From: Thioclava nitratireducens
GTDB lineage: Bacteria > Pseudomonadota > Alphaproteobacteria > Rhodobacterales > Rhodobacteraceae
Length of the DNA: 64,000 nucleotides
Direction: 5' to 3'
Assembly (NCBI RefSeq): GCF_001940525.2
Contig: NZ_CP019437.1
Span: 3,149,501 to 3,213,500, forward strand
A program made the position numbers and the translations under genes. Within the stretch, counting starts at the first letter, position 1. Each line of letters opens with the position of its first letter. Positions 27,714 to 35,242 of this stretch are shown in pieces. The notes under the pieces are model-generated. The model did no database searches and was not told where the DNA came from. It was given only the letters and a program-made list of their open reading frames with translations.

Positions 27714-27780
27714 TCGTCTGCTCCTTCAGAGTTGGCGCAGACTCTACACTACGTTGAGGGATCCCGCGGGGGGCAGGTCA

Positions 27781-28267
27781 CTGGCCACACGACACGCCGC
27801 AGCGCCTCATGGAGCTGCTGTATCGCTCCTGCGCCGCCGTGGTCGACGCCCGCGCCATGACGCGGGGCAATATCAAGGATGGAGGGCTGGTCTACACCAG
27901 GTCGAAGTCGCGCAGCATGGCGACTGTGCCGTGGACATCGAATGTGGCGCCCGTGTGGTTCGAATGGACCGGTTATCTGGAGCAGTGCCTGAGCGCCGCG
28001 CCCGCGCACCTGTCTTTCATCGTGACCGCACGCGGACAGCCGCGCTCGCACAAGACCGTGTAGCAGTGGTTCTCGAAAGCCTGCACTGAGGCAGGCATGG
28101 AACCGCGCAAGAGCGCCCACGGGCTGCGCAAGCTGCGGGCAGCAATATTCCGCGAAAATGGGGCGACGAAAGATCAGCGGATGGCTATTCTGGGCCACGA
28201 GACAGCAGCCGAGGCCGAGCATTACGACAAGTCGGCAGACCTCAAGCGCGTGGTGAAGGGGGCTTAA
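27781..28267 (+). pseudogene. Tyrosine integrase remnant (C-terminal catalytic part)
   Basis: Reading from the IS edge the frame encodes an integrase catalytic domain lacking its N-terminus. It includes the segment LVYTRSKSRSMATVPW and, after an in-frame TAG at 28061-28063, HGLRKLRAA (box II His and Arg), LGHETAAEAEHY (final His and the nucleophile Tyr) and a stop at 28265-28267. The IS, the missing 5' part and the amber codon make it inactive. It lies directly before tRNA-Arg, as island integrases do. Confidence 0.82.
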
Positions 28268-28268
28268 G

Positions 28269-28296
28269 TGTCCAACTTGAATCAAAATGTCCAACT
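28269..28296. repeat. TGTCCAACT repeats near the right island end
   Basis: Copies lie at 28269-28277 and 28288-28296, about 45 and 63 bases from the att core. The left-end copies are about 40 and 86 bases from theirs. The similar distances suggest integrase or excisionase arm sites. Confidence 0.55.
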
Positions 28297-28340
28297 TTAT
28301 GCCAATCAACAGCATGAATTGCTTGGCAAAATTTTAGTGC

Positions 28341-28358
28341 TGGCGATCCCTGAAGGAC
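28341..28358. repeat. Right attachment-site repeat within tRNA-Arg
   Basis: This is the tRNA-borne copy of the 18-bp att repeat, spanning CCA, the discriminator base, the 3' acceptor strand and the edge of the T arm. Integration at this point restores the tRNA. Confidence 0.82.
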
Positions 28359-28417
28359 TCGAACCCTCAACCTGCTGATTAGAAGTCAGCTGCTCTATCC
28401 AGTTGAGCTAAGGGACC
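28341..28417 (-). tRNA. tRNA-Arg (anticodon TCT)
   Basis: On the minus strand the 77-nt gene opens with GGTCCCTTAGCTCA. The acceptor stem GGTCCCT pairs with AGGGATC (one G-T). The anticodon loop CTTCTAA has TCT (28381-28383 on the plus strand). The T loop GGTTCGAGTC is standard, and CCA is encoded. The CCA-proximal 18 bases are repeated at 25493-25510. Confidence 0.96.
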
Positions 28418-28458
28418 GCGTGGCCCCTAAATGCGCGATCGGGGCGCGCGGCGCAAGT

Positions 28459-28926
28459 TCAGATCGCGCGCATCAGGAAGACGGAATTCGGATCGGGCTG
28501 GTAGCCGACATAGGGCCCGCATTCCGTAAAGCCCGCGCGCAGGTAAAGCTGGCGCGCCGGGGCGAAGGAGTCCTGCGATCCGGTCTCGAGATAGAGGCGC
28601 GCCATGCCCTCGGCGCGGGCGGCTTCGACCAACTGCTCGAGCATCCGCTGCGCCAGCCCCTGCCCGCGCATTTCGGAAAGGATGTGCATCGACTTGATCT
28701 CGCCCTCATCGGGCGCGATGCGCTTCAGCGCCCCCATGCCGACCGGGCGTCCCGCCTGCCGCATAACGAAAAACGAGATGCCGGGAGCGGCGAGCGCATC
28801 GGGCGGCAGCATGTGGATCGACTCCGGCGGCGTATCGGCGTGCATCGCCGCCGCGTGGCGGGCGTGAAGCTCTGCGAGATCGCCCCCCAGCGGGGTCTCG
28901 CGCGCGATTTCGATCGTGTCTTGCAT
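28459..28926 (-). CDS. GNAT-family N-acetyltransferase
   Basis: The protein has 155 residues. The acetyl-CoA pyrophosphate loop is in ILSEMRGQGLAQRMLEQLV (Q/R-x-x-G-x-G/A), preceded by strand KSMHI and followed by LYLETGSQDSF. The substrate is unknown; PA4866-like or general amino-group acetylation is typical. The gene is monocistronic just outside the tRNA-Arg island. Confidence 0.87.
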   Translation of the reverse strand: MQDTIEIARETPLGGDLAELHARHAAAMHADTPPESIHMLPPDALAAPGISFFVMRQAGRPVGMGALKRIAPDEGEIKSMHILSEMRGQGLAQRMLEQLVEAARAEGMARLYLETGSQDSFAPARQLYLRAGFTECGPYVGYQPDPNSVFLMRAI

Positions 28927-28994
28927 TGGGCGTCCTCATTCGTGTCGGCGGCAGATTAGGCATGGCGCGCGCCGGCCTCCAGCGCGAAAACGCA

Positions 28995-29888
28995 TCAGTT
29001 GCGAATGACTTTGCAGAAGCCGCCCCCACCGCGGATTTTCTCGCAGGTCGCCAGCGCCTCCTTGCGCGAACCCGCCGGGACCTGCGCGGTGTATTGCGCG
29101 CGTCGTCCGAAGCCCGGCATGACCGCACGTACGAAGCGCAGCTTGGCGTCGCCGATAACCCCGGAGTGGCGCGCGGCAGCCTTTTTCCCGAAAGTCTCGG
29201 CCGATCTCTGGGTGCGCCCGGCGGCCACGATGACGCCCCAGGGCGGGGCCGGATCGCGGAAGTCGCGGATCGCCTGACCCTCCGCCAATGTGGTGCAGGC
29301 GACGAGGAAAGGCGTATCGCCATCGAGCCTGTAATCCACCCTATCTGGCGGCGTGTCGCGCCAGTCTTCTGCCGAGTGGCCGGTGATCGCGCGGACATAG
29401 GCCCGGGTTTCTCCCGCGAGGCCGCCGGTCTTCGCAATGAAGCCCGCCGCGCGATCCTCGCCGCCGTTATAGCCGATCGCTGCGAGGCCGGGATTGCCGA
29501 AGCGTCTGGCCATCTCGCCGAGGTAACGCGCCGAGGCCTCGATCGCTTCCGCCGGGTTGAACGGGTCGGCAAGCGCGCGCAGCCGCGCCGTGCCCGGCAT
29601 GAATTGCGCGATACCCTGCGCGCCCGCCGGGCTGATCGCCGCCGGATCGAACCGGCTTTCGCGCCACAAAAGCCGCGCGAAGTAGCCCGGATCGAGCCCA
29701 GCCTCGTCGGCCGCGCTTTGAATGAGCCTGCAGGTGTCGGCGAAATAATCCGTCAGTCCGATACATCGCCGCCCGTCCGCGGTGCAGCGCAGATCGGGCG
29801 CGGGCGGACCGATCATCGCCCGCGCCGGCTGCGCGTTCGGCGTCCCCGCGAGGGCACAGAGGATCAGGGCGGAAAGGACGGCTCGCAT
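28995..29888 (-). CDS. Lytic transglycosylase (SLT domain) with SPOR-like C-terminus
   Basis: The protein has 297 residues with an N-terminal signal peptide (LSALILCALAGTPNAQ). The SLT catalytic Glu is at about 77 in LLWRESRFD, followed by SPAGAQGIAQFMPGTA and the Tyr-rich IGYNGGEDR segment. The last 60 residues (RRAQYTAQVPAGSRKEA, FCKVIRN) look like a SPOR-type peptidoglycan-binding domain. It cleaves peptidoglycan glycan strands in the periplasm. Confidence 0.87.
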   Translation of the reverse strand: MRAVLSALILCALAGTPNAQPARAMIGPPAPDLRCTADGRRCIGLTDYFADTCRLIQSAADEAGLDPGYFARLLWRESRFDPAAISPAGAQGIAQFMPGTARLRALADPFNPAEAIEASARYLGEMARRFGNPGLAAIGYNGGEDRAAGFIAKTGGLAGETRAYVRAITGHSAEDWRDTPPDRVDYRLDGDTPFLVACTTLAEGQAIRDFRDPAPPWGVIVAAGRTQRSAETFGKKAAARHSGVIGDAKLRFVRAVMPGFGRRAQYTAQVPAGSRKEALATCEKIRGGGGFCKVIRN

Positions 29889-30019
29889 TGCGGAAAATTA
29901 CCGGGATTCCCGGCGTGGGGCCAGCGCGAGTTCAAGGACGAAGTCACCAGACATCGTGCGGCTGCATGGACGAATGGGCTGGCTTCAAGCAGCGGTCGCT
30001 CAGCCCCAGTCGCGCAGCC

Positions 30020-30868
30020 CTAGTCGCGCAGCACCCCGGCGGCGGTCAGCGCGTGGCGGTCAGGCCGCCAGATATCGGTATGCGGTGTCGCGAAGACCCG
30101 CGCGGCGAAGCGCGCCGTCACGCCACGCTCGCGCAGGAAAGCGCGGTCGATCTCCTCCTCTTTTCCGATGTCGATCGGCAACGGGTAAGCTTCCAGGCTG
30201 TAGCCGTGAAAACCCAGCTTCCCTTCGGGGCCAAGATCGCGATGCGCGCCTGCCATGAAAATCAGCGTGCAGGCCGAGTAGCATCGCTTCGTCACCCGCG
30301 TCTTCAGCCCCCGCCTCATCACGCGCTGCGCCAGCGCGCGGGCGGCAAAGACGTGCCCACCGGCGCTGTCGAGATCGATCGCCGAGACGCCCTGCGTCGG
30401 GGTCGCCTCGAACCGAGCCAGAAGATCGTAGCTGATATCGCCGGTGAGATAGGCGATGCCGTTTCGCACCTCCAGCGGCATCGGCCCGGCATGAGCGATC
30501 GGCGCCAAGGCCATTGTTTGCCGTGCCGATTGGTCGAGCGCATGCGTCGCGCTCACCACCGCGACGGCCCCGATCGCCACACGCGCGGCGAACAGCACAT
30601 CGCCCCGTGCCCGCGCATCGACCCAATGTGAGACGCTGCGCCACGCCCCCACCACCTGCCATACCGCCAGCGCGATGTCCGCGAGGATGAGCATTGAGAA
30701 GAGTGGCATTGGCACCGGCGGCGACACGACCTGCCAAAGCCGAGCCACGGCGAACCGCCCGCCGATCAGCACGACTATAAGCGCGATCCACGGCGGGTAC
30801 GCGCCGCGCCAATATGCGCCGATGCCCCAGAGCGGGGCTGGTTGCGATGTCCGGGTGGCTCGGGCCAT
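30020..30868 (-). CDS. Membrane-anchored ClpP/crotonase-fold protein (COG3904-like)
   Basis: The protein has 282 residues. Three hydrophobic segments lie in the first 110 residues. A ClpP-like soluble domain follows, with LDSAGGHVFAARALA (about 166-180), the probable nucleophile Ser about 198 in KRCYSACTLIFMAG and His about 221 in LGFHGYS. The pattern fits COG3904 predicted periplasmic proteases. The third residue of the triad is not obvious. The gene ends at the edge of the hydrogenase region and is divergent from it. Confidence 0.78.
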   Translation of the reverse strand: MARATRTSQPAPLWGIGAYWRGAYPPWIALIVVLIGGRFAVARLWQVVSPPVPMPLFSMLILADIALAVWQVVGAWRSVSHWVDARARGDVLFAARVAIGAVAVVSATHALDQSARQTMALAPIAHAGPMPLEVRNGIAYLTGDISYDLLARFEATPTQGVSAIDLDSAGGHVFAARALAQRVMRRGLKTRVTKRCYSACTLIFMAGAHRDLGPEGKLGFHGYSLEAYPLPIDIGKEEEIDRAFLRERGVTARFAARVFATPHTDIWRPDRHALTAAGVLRD

Positions 30869-31028
30869 TCACGCCGTCCTTTCGAACACTATCAAGCGTC
30901 AGTGTAGCACGACCGAGCCGAAAACCGGGAATCCGCCTCGCCGACCGGGCTGCGAGGCAGTCCGAAGGTGGACCTTCTGCGACGACGGGAGCCTCTGTTA
31001 TACTTTTCGGATAGGGAGGTTTCTTCGC

Positions 31029-33101
31029 ATGATCACGCTGACGATCAATGGGCGACATATCGACGTCGAGGACGGCACCAGCTTGCTGGAGGCGGCGAAG
31101 ACAGCCGGCATCCACATCCCGACCTTGTGCCATTATCCCGGCCTGCCCGCCCATGCCGTGTGCCGCATGTGCCTCGTGGAGATCGAGGGCACGCAGAACC
31201 CGCAACCGGCCTGTCGCACTCTGGCGAAGGATGGGGACGTGGTGACGACGGACAGCGAAGCGCTGACTGCCTTTCGGAAAGCCGATGCGGAATGGCTGCT
31301 CGCGCGGCATCCGAACGACTGCATGCGCTGCGAAGTGAACGGGGCGTGCCAGCTCCAGCGTCTCGTCCATGAGAACCAGTGGGAAGAGCGTTGGCCGAAG
31401 ACGCCGGCCGGGGCCGTCACCGCGTCGGAAGAACTCTCCTGCGATCACACCTCCCCCAGCATCTGGCGGGACTTGTCGAAGTGTATCGAATGCGGGCTTT
31501 GCGCGGAGGTCTGCGGCGACAGCGTGCAGAACCAGAACGTGATCGGCTTCGCCAATCGGGGCTTCGACCGGCGCCCCGTCACCGTCTTCGACGTGCCGCT
31601 GTCGCAGACCAACTGCATTTCCTGCGGCCAGTGCACACTTGTCTGCCCGGTTGGCGCGCTGATCGAGGCCCCGCATTGGCACGAGGTGCTGCGCACGCTC
31701 GATGCCCATCGGCGGGTCTCCGTGGTTCAGGTCGCCCCGGCGACCCGCATCGCCATCAGCGAGGAATTCGGTCTGGAGTCGGGAACTGTCAGCACAGGGC
31801 GCCTGATCAATGCGCTGCGGCTCTTGGGGTTCGATTATGTGTTCGACACGAATTTCGCTGCCGATCTCACGATCATGGAGGAAGGCACTGAATTGCTGTC
31901 GCGCCTCGAGGCGGGCACGGAGCTGCCGCTGTTCACCTCCTGCTGTCCGGGCTGGGTGAACTGGGTCGAGTTGAACCGGCCCGATCTTCTGCCGCATCTG
32001 AGCACGACCAAATCGCCACAGCAGATGCATGGCGCGATCGCCAAACGGGGTCGCTTCGCGCGGTCTCTGGGCCCTGATTTCGCAGACGGCAAGGCCGAAC
32101 CCTACGTGGTGAGCGTGATGCCCTGCACCGCCAAGAAGGACGAGGCTCAGCGGCCCGGCGTCTCGGGCGACGTGGATCATGTGCTCACCACCCGAGAGCT
32201 GGCGCGGATGATCCGGTCGCGCGGGATCCCGTTCGGGGCGCTCTCCGAGGACGGGCAATTCGACAGCCCGCTGGGCGAGAGCACCGGGGCCGCCCAGATA
32301 TTCGGCGCCTCGGGCGGCGTCATGGAGGCGATGGTCCGCACGGCTGCGCATTTCAAAGGGGTCGAGCACGATCTGCCGCTGGAATGGGAGGCACTGCGCG
32401 GTGTGCGCGAGGGCGTGAAGACCGCGACCATTCCCGGCGTCGGCACGGTGGCCGTGTGCAACGGGATCGCGTCCGCCCAGCGCATGCTGGAGGATGAGAC
32501 GTGGCGCGAGGACTATGTCGCGATCGAGGTCATGGCCTGCGTCGGTGGCTGCCTCGGCGGCGGCGGCGAGCCGAAATCCATGGACCCGCAAATTCTGCAA
32601 AAACGGGCCAAGGCGATCTACAGCGTCGATGCAAAGGCACCGCGCCGCCGTTCCTATGAGAATGCGGATGTGCAGGCGCTCTATGCCTCGGAACTGGGCG
32701 CGCCGAACTCCCCGACCGCGCACCATCTGCTCCACACCCATTACGCCGCCAGACATTCCAAGCGTTCGCTGCTGATGCGCTTTCTGGATTGCGTGGACCG
32801 GCGCGACGGTGCAGCGGCTGCAAAGCTGTTTCATCCCGACGGGGTCTGGTCGACCGCCTCTCCCTTCGGCGTGCTGACCGGCGCGGACGAGATCGCGGGG
32901 TTCATCAACGCGAAGCTTCCGCCGAACCTGCGCGGCGCGAAATATGCGCGCCACCAGATGGAAACCGCGGCCGATACAGACGATCTCACGGTCCTCGCCC
33001 CCGACGGAAGCCGCAGCCGCTTCGATCTGGAGCTGAGCACCGTGGAGGAGGACGGATATTCGCAGATGGCGATCAAGACCCTCACGCGCACGGTCCTTTG
33101 A
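31029..33101 (+). CDS. hydA: [FeFe]-hydrogenase, M3-type, with extra C-terminal NTF2/SnoaL-like domain
   Basis: The protein has 690 residues; ATG 31029 follows GGGAGG. Domains in order: a [2Fe-2S] ferredoxin domain (Cys 34, 45, 48, 62); the His-Cys cluster (His 94, Cys 98, 101, 107); two [4Fe-4S] sites (Cys 152, 155, 158, 162 and 196, 199, 202, 206); and the H-cluster domain. The latter has TSCCPGW (Cys 305, 306), MPCTAKKDE (Cys 366) and EVMACVGGCLGGGGEP (Cys 504, 508), so every H-cluster ligand and the proton-relay Cys are kept. A small-subunit-like segment runs to about 572. Residues about 575-690 are extra compared with CpI of Clostridium pasteurianum (574 residues) and look like an NTF2/SnoaL fold. 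Catalysis of H2/H+ exchange or H2 sensing is inferred. Such enzymes are rare in Rhodobacterales. Confidence 0.9.
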   Translation: MITLTINGRHIDVEDGTSLLEAAKTAGIHIPTLCHYPGLPAHAVCRMCLVEIEGTQNPQPACRTLAKDGDVVTTDSEALTAFRKADAEWLLARHPNDCMRCEVNGACQLQRLVHENQWEERWPKTPAGAVTASEELSCDHTSPSIWRDLSKCIECGLCAEVCGDSVQNQNVIGFANRGFDRRPVTVFDVPLSQTNCISCGQCTLVCPVGALIEAPHWHEVLRTLDAHRRVSVVQVAPATRIAISEEFGLESGTVSTGRLINALRLLGFDYVFDTNFAADLTIMEEGTELLSRLEAGTELPLFTSCCPGWVNWVELNRPDLLPHLSTTKSPQQMHGAIAKRGRFARSLGPDFADGKAEPYVVSVMPCTAKKDEAQRPGVSGDVDHVLTTRELARMIRSRGIPFGALSEDGQFDSPLGESTGAAQIFGASGGVMEAMVRTAAHFKGVEHDLPLEWEALRGVREGVKTATIPGVGTVAVCNGIASAQRMLEDETWREDYVAIEVMACVGGCLGGGGEPKSMDPQILQKRAKAIYSVDAKAPRRRSYENADVQALYASELGAPNSPTAHHLLHTHYAARHSKRSLLMRFLDCVDRRDGAAAAKLFHPDGVWSTASPFGVLTGADEIAGFINAKLPPNLRGAKYARHQMETAADTDDLTVLAPDGSRSRFDLELSTVEEDGYSQMAIKTLTRTVL

Positions 33102-33290
33102 TGCGGTGATGTGCAAGCATTGCCCGCAGCGGCCGACGACAGATCGCGAATTGATCAACTCGCCGACCCCACGCGCGTTTCTTCTTCCCTTCTTGTTCTA
33201 GAGCAAAGCCATAGCGGGCGACGGGGTTCATCCTTTGCGACGTATCACACCTGCCCTCCCTGCGGGACGAGAAACCGGAACGGATTCATC

Positions 33291-34541
33291 ATGCCGAGTC
33301 AGAGCCGCGACGAGATCGAACACGTATTGTCCAGCGCGAAAAGCCGCCGACCTTGGCGGCTCTGGGCCCTCGGCGCGGGGGCCCTCGTGATCGCGGTCGG
33401 CGCTTGGGTCTGGTTGGCGCCGTCCCGCGACAGCACCGGCACGAGCTACATCACGCAAGCCGTCACGCGCGGCGATTTGACCGTCACGGTCACCGCGACC
33501 GGCACGGTGCAGCCCACGACGGAAGTCGAGGTCTCCTCGGAGCTGTCGGGTACGCTGGCAAGCATCGACGTCGACTATAACGACGAGGTCACGGTGGGTG
33601 AGGTGCTCGCGCGGCTCGACGATACGAAATTCAAGGCGCAGGTCGCCAATGCCGAGGCCGCGCTCGCGGCCGCCAAGGCGCAGCTCGCACAGGCCGAAGC
33701 CACCCAGAAGGAAGCGACGGCACTCTATGAGACACAGGCGGAACTGGACCGGCGTGGCGTCTCGACCCATAGCACCTTCGTCACCTATATCGCGCAGCGC
33801 GATCGCGCGGTGGCGGCCGTTCAGGCCGCGAAAGCGTCGCTGACTTTGGCCGAGGCGAACCTTGCTTTGGAGAAGGACGATCTGGAGAAATCGGTCATCC
33901 GGTCCCCGATCAACGGCGTCGTTCTGGACCGCAATGTCTCGGCCGGTCAGATCGTGGCCGCCTCGCTATCCGCGCCCACCTTGTTCACGCTCGCCGAAGA
34001 CCTACGCCGCATGCAGTTACTCGTCGATATCGACGAGGCGGATATCGGTCAGGTCGCGGTCGGCAATGACGCGACATTCACCGTCGACGCCTATTCCGGT
34101 CGCTCTTTCCCGGCGACGATCACGCAGGTGCGCTACGCCCCCGAGACAACCGACGATGTCGTGACCTACAAGGGTGTGCTGGCGGTCGACAATGCCGACC
34201 TGCTGTTGCGCCCCGGCATGACCGCGACGGCGACGATCACCGTGGACGAGGCCAAGGACGCGCTCCTGATCCCGAATGCGGCGCTGCGCTATGCGCCCCC
34301 GCAAGAGGTCGAAGACGCAGGCAATGGCGCGAGCGGGCTCATCGGCCTCGTGATACCGAGCCGACCGGGTTCGGAGAGCGGTACCGCGAGCGGGAAATCC
34401 GTCTGGGTCCTTCGCGATGGCACCCCCGTCGAAGTGGCGGTCACGCCGGGCGCGACGAATGGCAAGTTCACGATCGTCACCGCGGGCGATCTGGCCGTCG
34501 GCGATCAGGTCATCACCGATCAGCGGGATACGTCGCGATGA
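33291..34541 (+). CDS. macA: Periplasmic adaptor (membrane fusion protein) of a MacAB-type exporter
   Basis: The protein has 416 residues from ATG 33291. One N-terminal membrane anchor (about residues 23-42) is followed by a biotinyl-lipoyl half (VTVTATGTVQPTTEVEVSSE), a long Ala/Gln/Glu coiled-coil hairpin (about 110-200), the second lipoyl half (IRSPINGVVLDRNVSAGQIV) and beta-barrel domains. It bridges the inner-membrane exporter and an outer-membrane channel. The next ATG overlaps its stop. The symbol is by family similarity only; the cargo is unknown. Confidence 0.88.
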   Translation: MPSQSRDEIEHVLSSAKSRRPWRLWALGAGALVIAVGAWVWLAPSRDSTGTSYITQAVTRGDLTVTVTATGTVQPTTEVEVSSELSGTLASIDVDYNDEVTVGEVLARLDDTKFKAQVANAEAALAAAKAQLAQAEATQKEATALYETQAELDRRGVSTHSTFVTYIAQRDRAVAAVQAAKASLTLAEANLALEKDDLEKSVIRSPINGVVLDRNVSAGQIVAASLSAPTLFTLAEDLRRMQLLVDIDEADIGQVAVGNDATFTVDAYSGRSFPATITQVRYAPETTDDVVTYKGVLAVDNADLLLRPGMTATATITVDEAKDALLIPNAALRYAPPQEVEDAGNGASGLIGLVIPSRPGSESGTASGKSVWVLRDGTPVEVAVTPGATNGKFTIVTAGDLAVGDQVITDQRDTSR

Positions 34542-35242
34542 GTGAGCCACTCCTCGAGTTACGCGGGATCGAGCGCCACTATGGCCATGACGAAACCCTC
34601 GTGCGCGCCCTCGATGGCGTCGACCTTCGCGTCGAACCGGGGGAATTCCTTGCGATCATGGGGCCCTCGGGGTCGGGAAAATCGACCGCGATGAACATCA
34701 TCGGCTGTCTCGACCGGCCGACTGCGGGGAATTACCTGTTCAACGGCGTCGAGGTCGCGACCCTGAACCGCGATCAACGGGCCCTGCTGCGCAGGCATTA
34801 CCTCGGCTTCGTCTTTCAGGGCTACAACCTTCTGCCCCGCACCACCGCGCTGGAGAACGTCGAACTTCCGCTGATCTATAAAGGGATGCGGAAGGCCGAA
34901 CGCGTGGCGCGCGCCCAGCTGGCTCTGGCACGGGTCGGGCTTGAGGGGCGCGAGGATCACACGCCGTCGCAGCTCTCGGGCGGTCAGCAGCAACGGGTCG
35001 CGATCGCGCGGGCGCTTGCGGGAGAACCGATGGTTATGCTCGCCGACGAGCCCACGGGCAATCTCGACACCAAACGCAGCGTCGAGATCATGGACCTGAT
35101 GCAGGATCTCAACCGCGAGTCCGGCCTGACCATCGTCATGGTCACGCATGAGGAGGATATGGCCGCCTACGCTTCGCGCCTCGTCGTCTTCACCGACGGC
35201 CGGGTCGTGCGCGACGAGAAGATGCGCGAGGGGGCCCTGTGA
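34538..35242 (+). CDS. ABC transporter ATP-binding protein, MacB/LolD type
   Basis: The protein has 234 residues. It shows Walker A (GPSGSGKST), [13 protein letters not shown], the Q-loop [22 protein letters not shown], the signature [15 protein letters not shown] and Walker [13 protein letters not shown], the LolD/MacB-type ending. In this operon ATPase and permease are separate genes, whereas E. coli MacB is a fusion. It starts inside the adaptor gene and its stop overlaps the permease start. Confidence 0.92.
   Translation: MSEPLLELRGIERHYGHDETLVRALDGVDLRVEPGEFLAIMGPSGSGKSTAMNIIGCLDRPTAGNYLFNGVEVATLNRDQRALLRRHYLGFVFQGYNLLPRTTALENVELPLIYKGMRKAERVARAQLALARVGLEGREDHTPSQLSGGQQQRVAIARALAGEPMVMLADEPTGNLDTKRSVEIMDLMQDLNRESGLTIVMVTHEEDMAAYASRLVVFTDGRVVRDEKMREGAL

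Larger units (their letters stand above)
26528..27780 (-). mobile_element. IS3-family insertion sequence (IS407-like group)
   Basis: The element is about 1.25 kb. Its ends share GACCTGCCCCCC as inverted repeats (26529-26540 on the plus strand; 27768-27779 on the minus strand). The outer base is CA/TG at the right end and C at the left end. It holds orfA and orfB in the usual overlapping frames. No matching target duplication is visible: ACC precedes and CTG follows. One end may have been rearranged together with the lost integrase N-terminus. Confidence 0.82.
25493..28358. mobile_element. Small decayed genomic island at tRNA-Arg(TCT)
   Basis: The segment is bounded by two exact 18-bp direct repeats of the tRNA-Arg 3' end. 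Inside are a small gene, a sulfotransferase gene of visibly lower G+C, an IS3-family element and the C-terminal part of a tyrosine integrase next to the tRNA. The layout (tRNA, integrase, cargo, repeat) is that of an integrated element. It has lost most of its content: the span is under 3 kb and the integrase is broken. Confidence 0.8.

Noticed and set aside
30869..31028. FNR/Anr box upstream of hydA
   Set aside because: A TTCGA...ATCAA pair has wrong spacing and a mismatched half; it is not a credible TTGAT-N4-ATCAA site.
31029..33101. Assignment as NuoG, formate dehydrogenase subunit or Nar1-like protein
   Set aside because: The three H-cluster motifs with all four Cys and the CpI-like accessory cluster pattern are present together; those families lack them.
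30060..33158. Minus-strand open frame of about 1030 codons across hydA
   Set aside because: The composition is Arg/His/Gly-rich without domains, while the plus strand carries all hydrogenase motifs.
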